Both the position numbers and the translations under genes were made by a program. 64,000 nt of DNA, from positions 9,040,501 to 9,104,500 of the forward strand of contig OX465282.1 of the NCBI GenBank assembly GCA_949987705.1, written 5' to 3'. Below the pieces are notes generated by a model. It searched no databases, was not told the origin of the DNA, and was given only the letters and a program-made list of their open reading frames with translations. This document shows, in pieces, positions 48,601 to 58,802 of this stretch. The DNA is from Thereva unica (Eukaryota > Arthropoda > Insecta > Diptera > Therevidae). The stretch's first letter is position 1; each line of letters opens with the position of its first letter.

Positions 48601-49390
48601 CCGAGTAAAAATAAACAATGGGCTTATGACGGGCGAATCATGGCCGCTTGGCTTTTTCAGGGAGATATGACGGCCGTAGAATTTTTACCCATTTTTAATG
48701 GGGGCACATTCAGCCTTTCGACGGCCAAACTTGACCAAAAGATTTAAATAGCCAAGAACCAAGCCGTACCCGCGGGCATTCCACGGGCAAATTTAGGCCA
48801 AAAAAAGAATATGCCCCAAATGTATTGTTGAATTTGTTTTATGGGAACTTGAACATTTTCCTTATGTACAATGAATGGCCCTTTCGATTTATCCTACAAG
48901 ATTATCGATAAGAGCTCGCCAGTGGCCCCAGTCAGTTTGTTGTAAGGGAAGTGTGTAGTGCGTGTTGATTTATATTTTAGTGGAAAATTTTGTTATTAAA
49001 TCGATAAAAGAAAAAAAAAACAGTGTGTTGATGATGTTTTTCTCAATAAATACGCCGTGAGTTTTGTATCTCTACATAGACGAATATTAAAAATATTTTT
49101 TTTAATCGCATAATATACAAACGTATACCCGTCGCTATGTGTGTACGTGTGTGGTGTCGTATGCCCTTAATAGCAATCACACGGCCGCCGTACCACCGTC
49201 GTATGCGCTTAATTGAAACCATACGGCTGCCGTACCACCGTCGTATGGCCGTTTATGGTACTGCAAGGCCGTCATTCCACCGTCAGTCCTGCATGGCTGC
49301 ACTGTCCTACAACTGGCCTTCTGATGCCCTCCATATGGCCGAGAGCTATAACGCCCGCTGTAAGGCCATAATTTATTTTTACTCGGGCTA
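48601..49390. mobile_element. Possible DNA element bounded by a diverged inverted repeat
   Basis: CCCGAGTAAAAATAAA at 48601 followed by AATGGGCTTATGACGGGCG is matched, in reverse complement, by CCCGAGTAAAAATAAA and TTATGGCCTTACAGCGGGCG read inward from about 49387. Internal GACGGCCGT/CCACCGTC motifs recur. No transposase was recognised and no target duplication was found. Confidence 0.5.
49155..49285 (+). repeat. 42-bp tandem repeat, three units
   Basis: Units start near 49156, 49198 and 49240, with the core GCCGTACCACCGTCGTATG at 49185 and 49227 and a diverged third core at 49269. The period is a multiple of three and lies in an open frame from 49137 to 49598 (14-residue units with PPYHRRM). 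The 14-residue repeat follows from the DNA repeat, and nothing else supports coding. Confidence 0.8.
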
Positions 49391-49400
49391 TTACTATTAC

Positions 49401-49587
49401 GGGCCGGTACACACATATCCGAACCGCATGATAGCCGTGTGTCGGATGACACACGGAGAGAAAGTAAACAAGTACAATTTTACCAATCAGACCCCACCTT
49501 TCCGTGTCCGCACCGCGTCAAATTACTTCAGTTTAGTTTATACACGGACATGGTGCGGATGCGGTGCGGAAATGTGTGTTCCGACCC
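49401..49587. mobile_element. 187-bp MITE-like element with about 30-bp inverted repeats
   Basis: The left end GGGCCGGTACACACATATCC and the reverse complement of the right end GGGTCGGAACACACATTTCC continue as GAACCGCAT and GCACCGCAT. A second internal pair (GTCCGCACCGCGTC and its complement) makes the element strongly foldable. No target duplication is obvious. Confidence 0.65.
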
Positions 49588-49669
49588 TAACCCTGTAGTA
49601 TGTTTTTGAAAATACCTAAAACTTCAAGTATCGATATCTCAAAAACGAAGCGGGATATCGAAGAAATTA

Positions 49670-51140
49670 TTTTAGGTTACGTTAGGTTGAAATGGCGACT
49701 ATCTCCACTTAGGAGCACACTATTGGGCCCATTGTGATACCATTCTAGGGTTGGGACAAAATTCAGGCCATTTGAAGCTATTAATAAAGTGTTTTGCAGC
49801 TCACTCAATCCATCAAGGAAAGGTGGGCCGAGGAAGGTTCCTCTTTTCCTCGCAATGGTAAGACATGTACAGAGAAGATGGGGACAGTTTATCATCATCT
49901 CATCTTCATTACCACAACTTCTGCATAAGTCGCTGTGGGGGAGTCCCAATCTTTCGGCGTAAGGGCCTAAGGGACAGTGACCAGTCAGCACCTTCACTAC
50001 ATGGCTTATCTCTTTTTCGTTCAACTGAACAAGAGATTTCGAACGGTTTGCGTCAAAAGTCGGCCACATTGTCTGAAGAATGCAGTACACTGTTGCTGCG
50101 GTCCATCTCAGCCCGGATCGAGATATTTCTCACAGCTAGTTTATAGGTGGCTAAGGGCATTCCCATCTGGGTTAAGTGGGGTGTCCTTTCCAATTCAGTT
50201 CCCTGTCTAGCAAGCTCATCTGCCAGTTTCCCCTAATACCCTTGCTTCCAAGAACCCAACACATCACACAAAGACCTGCGGTAATTCAGACCAGTCGTAG
50301 ATCTATCCGATAGGATACATATATTTTTATTAGATATATTATTTATCTTCTGTCATTCGAGAGCCTCCCATATCTCAGTGACTTCCGCCTGTAAAACGCT
50401 GCATTGGTCTATATTCAATACCACCGCTGTTCCCAATTTTAGAGCCATCTGTATAGATACATAATGACCGTTGTTATCGCTGGATAACACCATCTGTCCA
50501 GTCATCTCTGGCCGGAATGATGGTGTTGAAATCTTTCTCCAAGGTCCACGTAATGTAATCTAGGTTGTTCGCAGCGGAGGCGAACCTCCTCTGGATGGAT
50601 GAGTGGCCATATGAATATGGAGCTCATCCAAGAAAAGCCTTTGTCCTGGCAGCCGTCCAGGCTACCATTTGCTCGGCGTGTATGTCCAAAGGAGTAAGAT
50701 GCAATAAGACATCTAGCGCAGCTGTTGGGGTGCTTCTCCTTGCACCACTGATACACAGCTCAGCTATTCTTTGGACCCTTTCCAGTATCTTACGATACGG
50801 AAGCTTCTGTAATGCAGTCCACCATACCGATAAGCATGCATAATTACAGGTCTGCTGATTACGGCTGTATATAACCAGTGGACGATGCGGAGTTTAAGGC
50901 CCCAATTCACTCCGATCGTTCTTTGGCATAAGAAGGGAACTGTTTTAGCTTTATTAGCTCTTTCTAAAAGATTCACTTTAGTTTCCTATCTAATATAAGA
51001 ACTAGAAATTTCGCATGCTCCTTAAGTTGCAGTTTTTCATTGCAGTCTTGGAGACGGAAAATCGGGAAGTTTGTGCTTCCTTGTAAAGAGCACTACTCCA
51101 GTCTTACCTGGGTTATCGCCTATAAGTACATATCCTACCT
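49670..51140 (-). pseudogene. I/R1-group ORF2 3' half (RT end, RNase H, zinc knuckle), degenerate
   Basis: Minus-strand order from 51130: NPGKTGVVLFTRKHKLPDFP (RT), LLERANKAKTVPFLCQRTIG and WGLKLRIVHWLYTAVI (thumb), ARRSTPTAALDVLLHLTPLD, and QMVAWTAARTKAFLGW (connection). RNase H remnants follow at about 50480-50190 (IYTDGSKIGNS region, LQAEV, KLADELARQGTE). Then a 137-codon frame (50090-49677) has EKEISHVVKVLTGHCPLGPY and CRSCGNEDEM..NCPHLLCTC, the CCHC tail. Multiple frames and stops show decay. The upstream end joins LTR-like sequence near 51150. Confidence 0.85.
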
Positions 51141-51149
51141 ACTTGTTAT

Positions 51150-51605
51150 CTCTGGATGCGGTATGCAGCTACCTACTTAATACGTTCCTCTGTATGTGTG
51201 TTATAGTTAGTTAGTATTGCGGTCTAAGGGGATATTTGTGTATGTAATGTGGTCGTGTTCTATATATTGTCGGTGTTTGGTGATTGGCCAGGAACACTGT
51301 CGGATCGTAAACTTCGCCAATGCCTGGGCGACATCTCACAGGTATTCGGTAATGACTGGTATAGGGTTTGTATGTGGTCTGACCGTGCCGCATCGTACAC
51401 CTCGACATGGTACAGGAAGTGCTGCCAGGAACATTGTCGGATCACATATCTCAACAAAATCTTACAGATATTCGATAGGTGGTAGCTGTGTGTTTCCACC
51501 GCGCCGGATCGTACACCTCGACACGGTATAGGACAGAAGAAGATGACCTCTCCGGAGCGAGTCTGGGGAAAAAGATTCGTAGGCCTGGTGTAGCGGGCTG
51601 TTTTA
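51150..51605. repeat. LTR-like sequence with an internal tandem duplication
   Basis: CCAGGAACACTGTCGGATC (51289) and CCAGGAACATTGTCGGATC (51426) mark two diverged units about 137 bp apart. CATCGTACACCTCGACATGG (51391) and GATCGTACACCTCGACACGG (51507) are a further repeated block. The last 100 bp match the fragment at 45.7 kb. Confidence 0.6.
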
Positions 51606-51936
51606 TGCTGTAAACATGCTAAGGGCGACGGCGACGGTGCACACAAATTAAAAAGCACACACAAGAATAATCATCTTCGACATCCGAATGCTACACACGC
51701 GCACAGGAACATACGAGAATAGCAACACAATCGAATGTCACACCGCCCAGGCAACTTTGAGGAGCGACGGCTACGAAATAGAACTTGGATTGATTGAGTC
51801 GCCACTCTCGGCGACCTCATCGTCGAGTGGTCTGCATATTGTGCTGCACCCTTCATACTCATAGAAAAGCTGTGTGTTCTATTCGTTTTTGCCAGACGCT
51901 GTGGAAACTATTTTCGCCCTTAGCATGTTTACAGCA
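51606..51936. mobile_element. 331-bp MITE-like element with 23-bp perfect inverted repeats and TTA duplication
   Basis: TGCTGTAAACATGCTAAGGG continued by CGA (51606-51628) is perfectly inverted at 51914-51936. TTA flanks both ends (51603-51605 and 51937-51939). A 3-bp TTA/TAA duplication with short inverted repeats is typical of PIF/Harbinger-derived MITEs. The flanking sequence joins up as the LTR-like repeat also seen at 45.8 kb (TTTTAT before and AGCT after), so the empty site can be inferred. There is no coding capacity. Confidence 0.88.
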
Positions 51937-52010
51937 TTATAGCTGGAAAGCTCAGCGTGGTAAGAAGCTTTAAAACTTCGAAGTGAAGCTTTAAAAGCCA
52001 GAATCACTTG
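51937..52010. repeat. Remainder of the LTR-like repeat
   Basis: GAAGCTTTAAAACTTCGAAG and TGAAGC match 45868-45893, continuing the repeat that the MITE-like element interrupts. Confidence 0.6.
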
Positions 52011-52369
52011 GCCTGCTGGGTGATTATTTATTTTTCTAAAACTTTGTTGGGTAAGGGGTTATTAGTTATGAGTCGCGGTTCGATACAGTTTCGTGTCAGA
52101 GGGACCTTTACTATAAGATTATATAGGAAAATGGTGGCGATACTGTAATTTATACAACGAAACACTGAGATATCAGTGAGTAGCAATCAATATTGATGAG
52201 AGAAAGAAGACAATGGACCAAGATATCGTTTAATATAAATCCATTAACGTTGAGAGCAGCTGAATTGTTCAAATCCAACTTTGAAGGAATATCAGCGATA
52301 TTACATCCTATATGAGACCAGATTCAGATATGGAACGAATAAAGACTGCAAAATAAATGGAAGGAGGAA
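52011..52369. other. Non-coding stretch
   Basis: Nothing recognised. Confidence 0.5.
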
Positions 52370-52735
52370 ATAATTATTATTTGCTTGTCAAAAAAGCAGA
52401 TTTGAAAGCATGCGGATAGATTGCCAGCTAAGAGAAAAGCTAGAAGGATTTAAGAAAGGCCACAAATGTATAGACAACTTAAACACCCTAACAACTATAT
52501 AATGGAAGTTAGATTTCGAGCAAGTATTTGACACAACCCATACGGGAGCTATTTTGGAAGCTTTAAAAAATAATAAAATACACACAAAATTAATTCAAAT
52601 GATCTTGATGCTATACAATCAAGTGGAATCCTTCATAGTGGGCACATACTAAGTGATCCAATTACCATAACAACTAGAGTCAAACAAGGTTGCCTCCTTT
52701 TACCATTACTTTTCATTACTGTAATTGAGAAATAA
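52370..52735 (+). pseudogene. Non-LTR reverse transcriptase fragment, degenerate
   Basis: Plus-strand reading gives LREKLEGFKKGHKCIDNLNT, KLDFEQVFDTTHTGAILEAL (an FDxxxAFD-type motif) and KLIQMILMLYNQVESFIVG. After a frameshift it gives HILSDPITITTRVKQGCLLL and PLLFITVIE (the xQGCxLSPxLF motif). The motif set fits RT domains 2 to 4 of an RTE- or R4-like element. The catalytic YADD part is absent. Confidence 0.75.
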
Positions 52736-52739
52736 TAAG

Positions 52740-54035
52740 GAAGTCACCAGAGAAGCAAGGCGAATGAGATGGTGGAAGGGCTAAAAGATGATATGGCACT
52801 TCACTTTGAAAATTTTGAGAAAACCTGTATTGATACCTAGAGATTAGCTCAAAATAGAGTTCGATGGAGAAACTCAAAATCCCAAAATCCCTATGATCAA
52901 GGATTCTAACAAAAATATATTTAGGTGTACCACAAGGAACAGACTTAATGGGAAGATAGATGGAAATTCGAGGCCCTACATAGACAACGCCGGGAATTTA
53001 ATAGTCGGTTGGGCCGTTATTGTTGATAATCTAAACAAATCAAATTTTCAAAATATACCTTTCTAAATGTAAAAATAATTTTCCTAATAGATTTACAAAT
53101 TAATTAAAACCCAAACCATCAACAAAAAAGGAGACTAAAAACACAACAGCCAACATCTTAATTGTTATCAAAATGCAAACTAGGATCCTTTGAAAAGCCA
53201 AAAAAAAAATTCCAAATAAATGCAATTTCATACCGCCCGCAAATCTACATTTAAAGGCTTCATGCATATGTAACGCAACCCACAATTATCCCACTCAAGT
53301 AACTGGCAATCGCATGTCCTTTGGGAAAACGTTGTCGATAGAATAAATTTGCATCGCTTTTCCTTTAGCCAGGAATTGAGAAGAGTTGGCTGCAAATTAA
53401 ATGAAAGTTGTGACGAGTCGATTATCGGGGCGCTGCAAAGTGAAGTAAGGAAAATGCATACAACATGGAGGAGCAAAATCCTCCATTTTCCCGGAGGGCA
53501 CCATTTTGAGTGTATTTGTTCAATTTTTTTGCATTTCTTTTTACATTTATGTATATATGCAATTGCACTTTGCTTCATGAGACAGCACCAAGGCAAACTT
53601 GAGGAAAACTTATTTGTACCCTGAAGCAATACAATTTCCTTTCCACACTTTTATCAAGGATTTTTTTGTTGCATTTCTTTAAGGTAGACTCTAAGGATGC
53701 CATTATCAAGGAGGTTATTGCAAGATGCAATTGTGAGGTTTTTTATTAGAAGTCGTTTGTTTTTGTATTTAAATAAGACATTTTTGCGGTCGCAATTCAT
53801 TTTGCCTCATTAGTCAGTGTTTATTATTTATTTTGTATGTGGGTTTATAGTGTAGGTCAGATTTTTGATCCTAACATGGTGATTGGCAATCCAAACTTCA
53901 GTAATCAGTACTATTCACTATGAAACTAATAATGCCCGAATTGAGTGATTTGACCTATCGGGTGAAGTTTTAAGATTCTAGAAACAGAAAATATTGATCA
54001 ATTCAGGTGCGCACATCGTCTATTTTTTCGTATAC
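52740..54035. other. A+T-rich non-coding stretch
   Basis: No recognisable gene or repeat. Confidence 0.55.
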
Positions 54036-54039
54036 AATG

Positions 54040-54412
54040 CTGAACAGCAGCCCTAGCCGGAAGATAGAGAGAAGAGAAGGAAGGAACTGTCACAACCTAG
54101 CCGCGATATTTTATTCCACCTACTCGCAACCATTTCGCGACTCTGACATCGAGAACAACTCGCTGGAGTGATGTCCCCTGAAACGAGTTGAATTTCATCA
54201 ACCAACCGTTGGCATGTGCTTGGTAGAGCGGAGAAGGACTAGGGAAGCCTATGTCAGGAGGAATCAGGAATATAAAGAGGGAAGAAGAGAGAAGGGAAGT
54301 TTTGTAGGTGGGTAAGTGGAAAAGGCGAAGTACCGTTGGTCTGGCCGGAATTCGGACCCGTGACCTCTGGGATAGCAGTCAGGCGCCTGACCCCTATATT
54401 ACTTGGCTTAAC
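54040..54412 (-). repeat. Probable tRNA-derived SINE
   Basis: On the minus strand, starting near 54412, TAATATAGGGGTCAGGCGCC and later TCACGGGTCCGAATTCCGGC resemble tRNA D-arm (A box) and T-arm (B box) sequences at tRNA-like spacing. About 300 bp of unrelated body follows to about 54040. The sequence abuts an endonuclease fragment at 54415. No tail or target duplication was confirmed. Confidence 0.5.
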
Positions 54413-54414
54413 CC

Positions 54415-54655
54415 CTCAATTTCTTCTTCTGTGGTTGCAATTAATGGTTTTAAATTATTCCGCAATGATCGTCTAGGACCGATCGGTGGTGGTGGTGTAG
54501 CTATTTACGTGCGCGAACATCTCAAATGTAAAATCGTCGGATTCTCTAAGTGCCCGGCAATCGAATTCATTTGCATCGACATCTCTAATACCGCGGACAA
54601 GCTTCTTCTTGTTTGTGTATATTCTCCTCCCCCGCCTCTGGACGAAGACCTCAAG
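54415..54655 (+). pseudogene. Jockey-superfamily endonuclease fragment
   Basis: VAINGFKLFRNDRLGPIGGG, GVAIYVREHLKCKIVGFSKC and PAIEFICIDISNTADKLLLV in one frame match the middle of an APE-type endonuclease (compare residues 66-126 of the ORF2 at 39.5-42.3 kb). The GDFN motif that should follow is replaced by an inverted ORF1 segment. Confidence 0.8.
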
Positions 54656-54659
54656 CTGA

Positions 54660-55534
54660 TACTATTGCCAATGGTGGCTTGGCGATTGCGACTATTATTA
54701 TTTTTATTTTTAATTTTTCGATTTTTGCATCGCGGCTTACATCCTGGCGTGGTTGGGTTAATGACATCTTGATTGAGGATGACATCAACCAAGGGAGGAG
54801 CATCCGTGGAGCTATTCGAGGAAGGAGGCTGCTCCCCAACCCGCAGTGCGCCAACAGAGGGAGGGGGATATCTAGCTATTACAGACGCCTCCAAATTTGG
54901 ATGCCAGAGAGCTCAAGGCGTTATGATTTTGAACCACTATTGAAGACAGCGATTCCAATATCAGCTCGAACGCGCTTCGTACTCCTTTTAATGTCATCCA
55001 ATACAGGATGAAGAGAAACTGAGGAGTTGGAAGAGCAGGAAGAAGTGGCAACAGGATTTAAGATTAACGACTGCATGTCGTCAATCGAGTCTAAGGCCGT
55101 TGCAACCCGGGAAGAAATTTCCTGGAATTTACTCAATAAGGAGCCGGAGTTAGTCGCAGCAAGATTTAGGGTGTCGGACAATGAGTCGAGTCGGACGTTG
55201 ATGGATCATCCGACAGCATCTGGAGATGCGAGATGTTGCCGGAGAAGGAACTAAGACGGCCCATGACTAATTCTTGACCGTCGAGAAAAGCGTTATAAAT
55301 GTCCTTCGCCAGTCTGAGGACATGGCAGGGCTTGATGTCTGAACACTCCCTACAAGTTGTCACTCTAAGAGCCGAAGTGTTGGAACTGACTCCTGCGTTA
55401 AGGCAAGTGAGGTGAAAAACGCCACCACAAACACCATCGCAAGGAATCAAATCTCGGACAATCTCCGAAAGGCATAACTTGCAAGCCTGATGAGACGCCA
55501 TGTAAAATTGATCTGATGAGACGCCATGTGACAC
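54660..55534 (-). pseudogene. Non-LTR ORF1 with PHD-like zinc finger, inverted segment
   Basis: On the minus strand, 55534-55166 encodes ACKLCLSEIVRDLIPCDGVC, GGVFHLTCLNAG and TTCRECSDI, a Cys-His pattern like the PHD-type finger of some CR1/Jockey ORF1 proteins. After a frameshift, 55181-54921 encodes a Ser-rich region (FQEISSRVATALDSIDDMQS) typical of the ORF1 middle, and 54894-54660 is the C-terminal remnant. It lies in opposite orientation between two parts of an ORF2 on the plus strand. Confidence 0.7.
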
Positions 55535-55599
55535 CCTTGATTACTTATCTCGTGTTAACAAAAACATCCTGATGATTTTAACGTGAACTTGAAGTCCTC

Positions 55600-56700
55600 C
55601 TTGCAAATCTTTTTTTGGTGCACACCATGAATTCCCTGAGTTTGGGAGCTATTAACGTTCACCTCACACACTTCAATTGCAGGGAACCCTCCCTGCTCGT
55701 CATGTTTCTTTCCAATGATATGAACTCTACCACCTTTCTAAACCAAATCTCTCCTCCTAGTTATTTGGATCACGTTATTTTATTCTTGAGCCACATCTTT
55801 TCTGTTGAGTCCCTCAAGTGACAACTCTAATTTATCGTGATTTCTCCAATTTTGATGGTGTTGAACTCGTTCGCAGATTTTCTTGCCTAGCGTGGGGTAT
55901 AATTTTCACCACGATTGTATTTGCTGAATTTGATAGATTACTGCTCGGCTTATATGGTGAGTACGTACCTTTGAAGTGCAAAATTCTTACCGCTAAATCT
56001 AAACCTTGCGGAAATAAAATCGCTTTTTGCTGAACGCTAGTCCAAAAAAGTTGAAAGTGCAAGCGTATCCGGAACATTGTCGCTTCAAAAATTAAGGAGA
56101 CTAAGAGAAGTTAAGTTCTTGTAAGCTTGATCCTTCGCTTCCTGCCAAAATTATCTGGAATAACTTACGCTCTCTAGACGTGCATTCTAAAAAGCGACCT
56201 GTAGTGACAACCTATCTCCTAGATATTCTTGATATGCTTATACATTGTCTCTTGCCGGTTCTAACTCACATACTTGAGATTTGTGTACGAATTCAACTCA
56301 TTAACAAATGGCAATCCAGCTTTCGCAAACGCCATAGCTGTGACACTGCCCTACTTAAAGTGACGTCTGATACATATACGAAAGTCGCTTGACCAACATC
56401 ACATTTGCTGCTTATTGTTGCTCGATTTCTCAAAAGCTTTTGATAGTGTTAATCGCGGTTTGTTTCTGAAAAAACTCGCCTCCCAAGCTAGTTCTTCTGT
56501 TCCTGCTCTTAAACTGATACATAGTTTCTTAACCAAACGTTCTTAGAAAGTTCTGCTCGGTGACAATTCTTCCTCAGTTGCTGCTCTTCACGCTGGCGTA
56601 CCTCAAAGCTCTATCTTTGGTCCGCTTCTATTCGGGATTTCAATTAATGATCTTCCTTTTGTAGTTAAAGATTCCAAGATTCACATGTACGCAGGTAACT
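55600..56700 (+). pseudogene. Jockey-superfamily ORF2 (endonuclease end and RT), degenerate
   Basis: FLNQISPPSYLDHVILFLSH (about 55735-55795) is the endonuclease C-terminus, very close to FHNQISPPSYLDHDILYLSL in the 39.5-42.3 kb ORF2. RT follows with SSFRKRHSCDTALLKVTSD (56310-56370), LLLDFSKAFDSVNRGLFLKK (about 56415-56475), HAGVPQSSIFGPLLFGISIN and DSKIHMYAGN (the YADD box changed to YAGN). Frames change repeatedly, so the gene is dead. Confidence 0.8.
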
Positions 56701-56959
56701 CAAATCAAATTTTACAAAAATATCTTTATTCTCGTTGTATTTCCTGTAGAATAAGGTGTATCCTGTAGAAATAAGGTATACATGAAATATTTTTGGGTGT
56801 AGATTTCCCCACCCAAAGCGAACGTGCGTGTGCACTTTTCCTTCCATCCTTCCATTTTCCTTCCGTCGCCCCTGGAGCGGACCAGAGACTGCCAGTGGAT
56901 TATCTGACTAGCAATGTAGGGCAATAGGCCAAATTTGGCCGCAGTGTTCACCATGTGAG

Positions 56960-57450
56960 TTACACCCTCACTGCTTAAAACAAAGCCGTTTGCTTGTCGT
57001 CCAATATTTGGTTGTATTTCTTCTTATTATTGTCTCCATAATTTTGGAGAGAATAGAAGTAATTGCTATTGGGTGGTAGTTAGCAGAGTCAGTAGCTTCA
57101 CCTTTTTTAGGTATAAGCTGAACATGAGCCTTTTTCCAAGATATAGGATAAACAGGATAAACTCCGGGGAAATATGAAAGTGCGAAAAGTTTGAGGCCCA
57201 TTTTTTAATAACCATAGGGGGCATTTTGTCAGGGACAGTGGCTTTGTTGTAGCCAAAATCTTTGAGACACCTATACACTTCTTGCGTCCTGAAGAATACT
57301 CTATGCATTGATTGGGTGGGACACTCGATGGTGGGGGGCTACATATCAGTAAGGAGAGGTAAGGAAGAATTTTCGGCAAACAGAGATGCAAGTAGGTCGG
57401 CCTTGGGTTTGGTCTGGAGACTCTCTTCAATCTGGGACCACTCTACTTTG
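56960..57450 (-). pseudogene. Non-LTR reverse transcriptase, N-terminal fragment
   Basis: Minus-strand reading gives QIEESLQTKPKADLLASLFA, RTQEVYRCLKDFGYNKATVP, DKMPPMVIKKWA, then in another frame WKKAHVQLIPKKGEATDSAN and YHPIAITSILSKIMETIIRR. These are RT motifs 0 to 1 of an I-like element. The catalytic part is absent downstream. Confidence 0.78.
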
Positions 57451-57454
57451 ACGT

Positions 57455-57780
57455 AGAAAAATCCGCCATAAAAGCAGCGCTGCGGCTACAAACTCTAGGA
57501 TCAGATCCAAAAATTTCATATTGGATGACAGTGTGAGGGTTCTCCCATCTAACCTGGGGAGGTCGAGGGTGGCATTTTTGTTTTCGCAGTGAATAACTCA
57601 ACTTAGCTCAACTTTACCTGCGCGGACTACCAGTCCTCTGCCTGCTTACAGCTGCTAATTCTGTTCCGGAATCCTTCCATGCTTTCTTTAATCATGGTTG
57701 GAAAGATCCCTGTCACCATTATCACTATGTCGTCTGCGTATGCTACTATTTAGATCCACTTTTATCTACCTTAATTGCAG
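57455..57780 (-). pseudogene. Non-LTR reverse transcriptase fragment around the ADD box
   Basis: From 57760 on the minus strand: AYADDIVIMVTGIFPTMIKE, a degraded middle, and TAKTKMPPSTSP. This resembles the 3.3-3.5 kb fragment (GIMVSEMLPTVISEI and KTKTPTFNLP), so both probably derive from the same or a sister family. Confidence 0.7.
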
Positions 57781-58066
57781 TATGCTCTTGTTGAGTTAGG
57801 AACCTCTGCCATTTTTTACTAGTCTTAATACCAATTGTCTCAAAATACTTTTGAGGGATAAGAGAATTTATTGGTCGAGAATAGTTTACAAAGGTAAAAA
57901 CAGACTCTCTTAACCGACTTCAAAAAAAGAGGAGGTTACTCAATTCGACGTGTAGGTATTTTGTAGTCCTGTTCACGCATAACTTTGAAACCCAATAACT
58001 TTTTTGCTTTTTTTTTTGGTTCATTTGAACTGGGAGTTTCCCACGGTGCACAGTGGGGCTCGCTCT
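57781..58066. other. Flank of the full-length retrotransposon
   Basis: A+T-rich with a T run near 58010. No gene is seen. It continues, after the insertion, at 62554. Confidence 0.5.
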
Positions 58067-58081
58067 TAGAAGGTTCTGCTC
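58067..58081. repeat. Target site duplication, left copy
   Basis: TAGAAGGTTCTGCTC is repeated at 62539-62553 and frames the retrotransposon between them. Confidence 0.92.
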
Positions 58082-58168
58082 CTCACCGATGTATCTACAC
58101 CTTGACGTGGTGGTGAGGCTTGTGTGGTCCCGTTAGGACGCCCTGACTAAGATAGATACTTAAAAGCA

Positions 58169-58801
58169 ATGGATACAACAATGGAAATTTGTACCCCAGG
58201 TGGTAAACCTGCAAGCCAGGGAAATCCACCCTCTACGGAGGCCGGCCTCATGGATTCTGGGGGAGGCCATCTATTGCTTACGAGGAACAGGGAAGTGGAC
58301 GACTCGCATGTCAACGCAGTCACGCAGGAAAGCGTAGAAGCGGCGGCGAGCGAGCTAGTGAAGCTGAACCTGGAGGTATGCTCAGAGAAGGTGGACAATG
58401 CGATGCAGCAATGTGTCAAGAGGTCAGCCGGCTCTGGGCCTACGTTAGCGCAGGAATCCGACTCGGAAGTGAGGCTGCGAAAGCAGCTGAAGCAGAAGAG
58501 GAAGAGGGAGCGCAGAAGACAGAAGAAGGCAACTTCATCTGTTGGGGGATCACGTCGTCAAAATGCCTGTGTGACGGACACTTCTAAGTGGAGGGTCAGT
58601 CGCATAGGCAGATATGGTGACGCGAAAAACGGCGGTACCATTCTCACCGTATGGTGTCCGAAGGAGGAGGCGGAGGCGGTCAGGCGTGCAGGGGGGAAAC
58701 TCAACTGCGGGCTGGACCTTGCCTACGTGCGATTCCAGAAGGACAAGCCGGAGGAAATGGTAGAGCCGGCCGGAAAGGCAGCTGAACAAGGGGACCAGTG
58801 A
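58169..58801 (+). CDS. Retrotransposon ORF1 protein
   Basis: A 210-residue frame lies directly upstream of ORF2. Retrotransposon ORF1 proteins bind the element RNA and act as chaperones. Visible features are an acidic, Ser/Gly-rich N-terminal third, a strongly basic stretch (RKQLKQKRKRERRRQKK, about residues 113-129) and a compact C-terminal part (WRVSRIGRYGDAKNGGTILT, VWCPKEEAEAVRRAGGKLNC). I see no CCHC knuckles, which most I-group ORF1 proteins carry near the C-terminus, so this one is short and atypical. Its TGA (58799-58801) is one base before the ORF2 ATG, compatible with termination-reinitiation. The first in-frame ATG, 58169, was taken as start. The function is assigned by position. 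Confidence 0.8.
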   Translation: MDTTMEICTPGGKPASQGNPPSTEAGLMDSGGGHLLLTRNREVDDSHVNAVTQESVEAAASELVKLNLEVCSEKVDNAMQQCVKRSAGSGPTLAQESDSEVRLRKQLKQKRKRERRRQKKATSSVGGSRRQNACVTDTSKWRVSRIGRYGDAKNGGTILTVWCPKEEAEAVRRAGGKLNCGLDLAYVRFQKDKPEEMVEPAGKAAEQGDQ

Positions 58802-58802
58802 A

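Noticed and set aside
49137..49598. A 153-codon gene
   Set aside because: The frame is explained by a 42-bp tandem repeat and runs across a separate MITE-like element. There is no recognisable domain.
54613..55254. Plus-strand frames over 54.6-55.25 kb
   Set aside because: They are antisense to the better supported ORF1 with zinc-finger residues on the minus strand.
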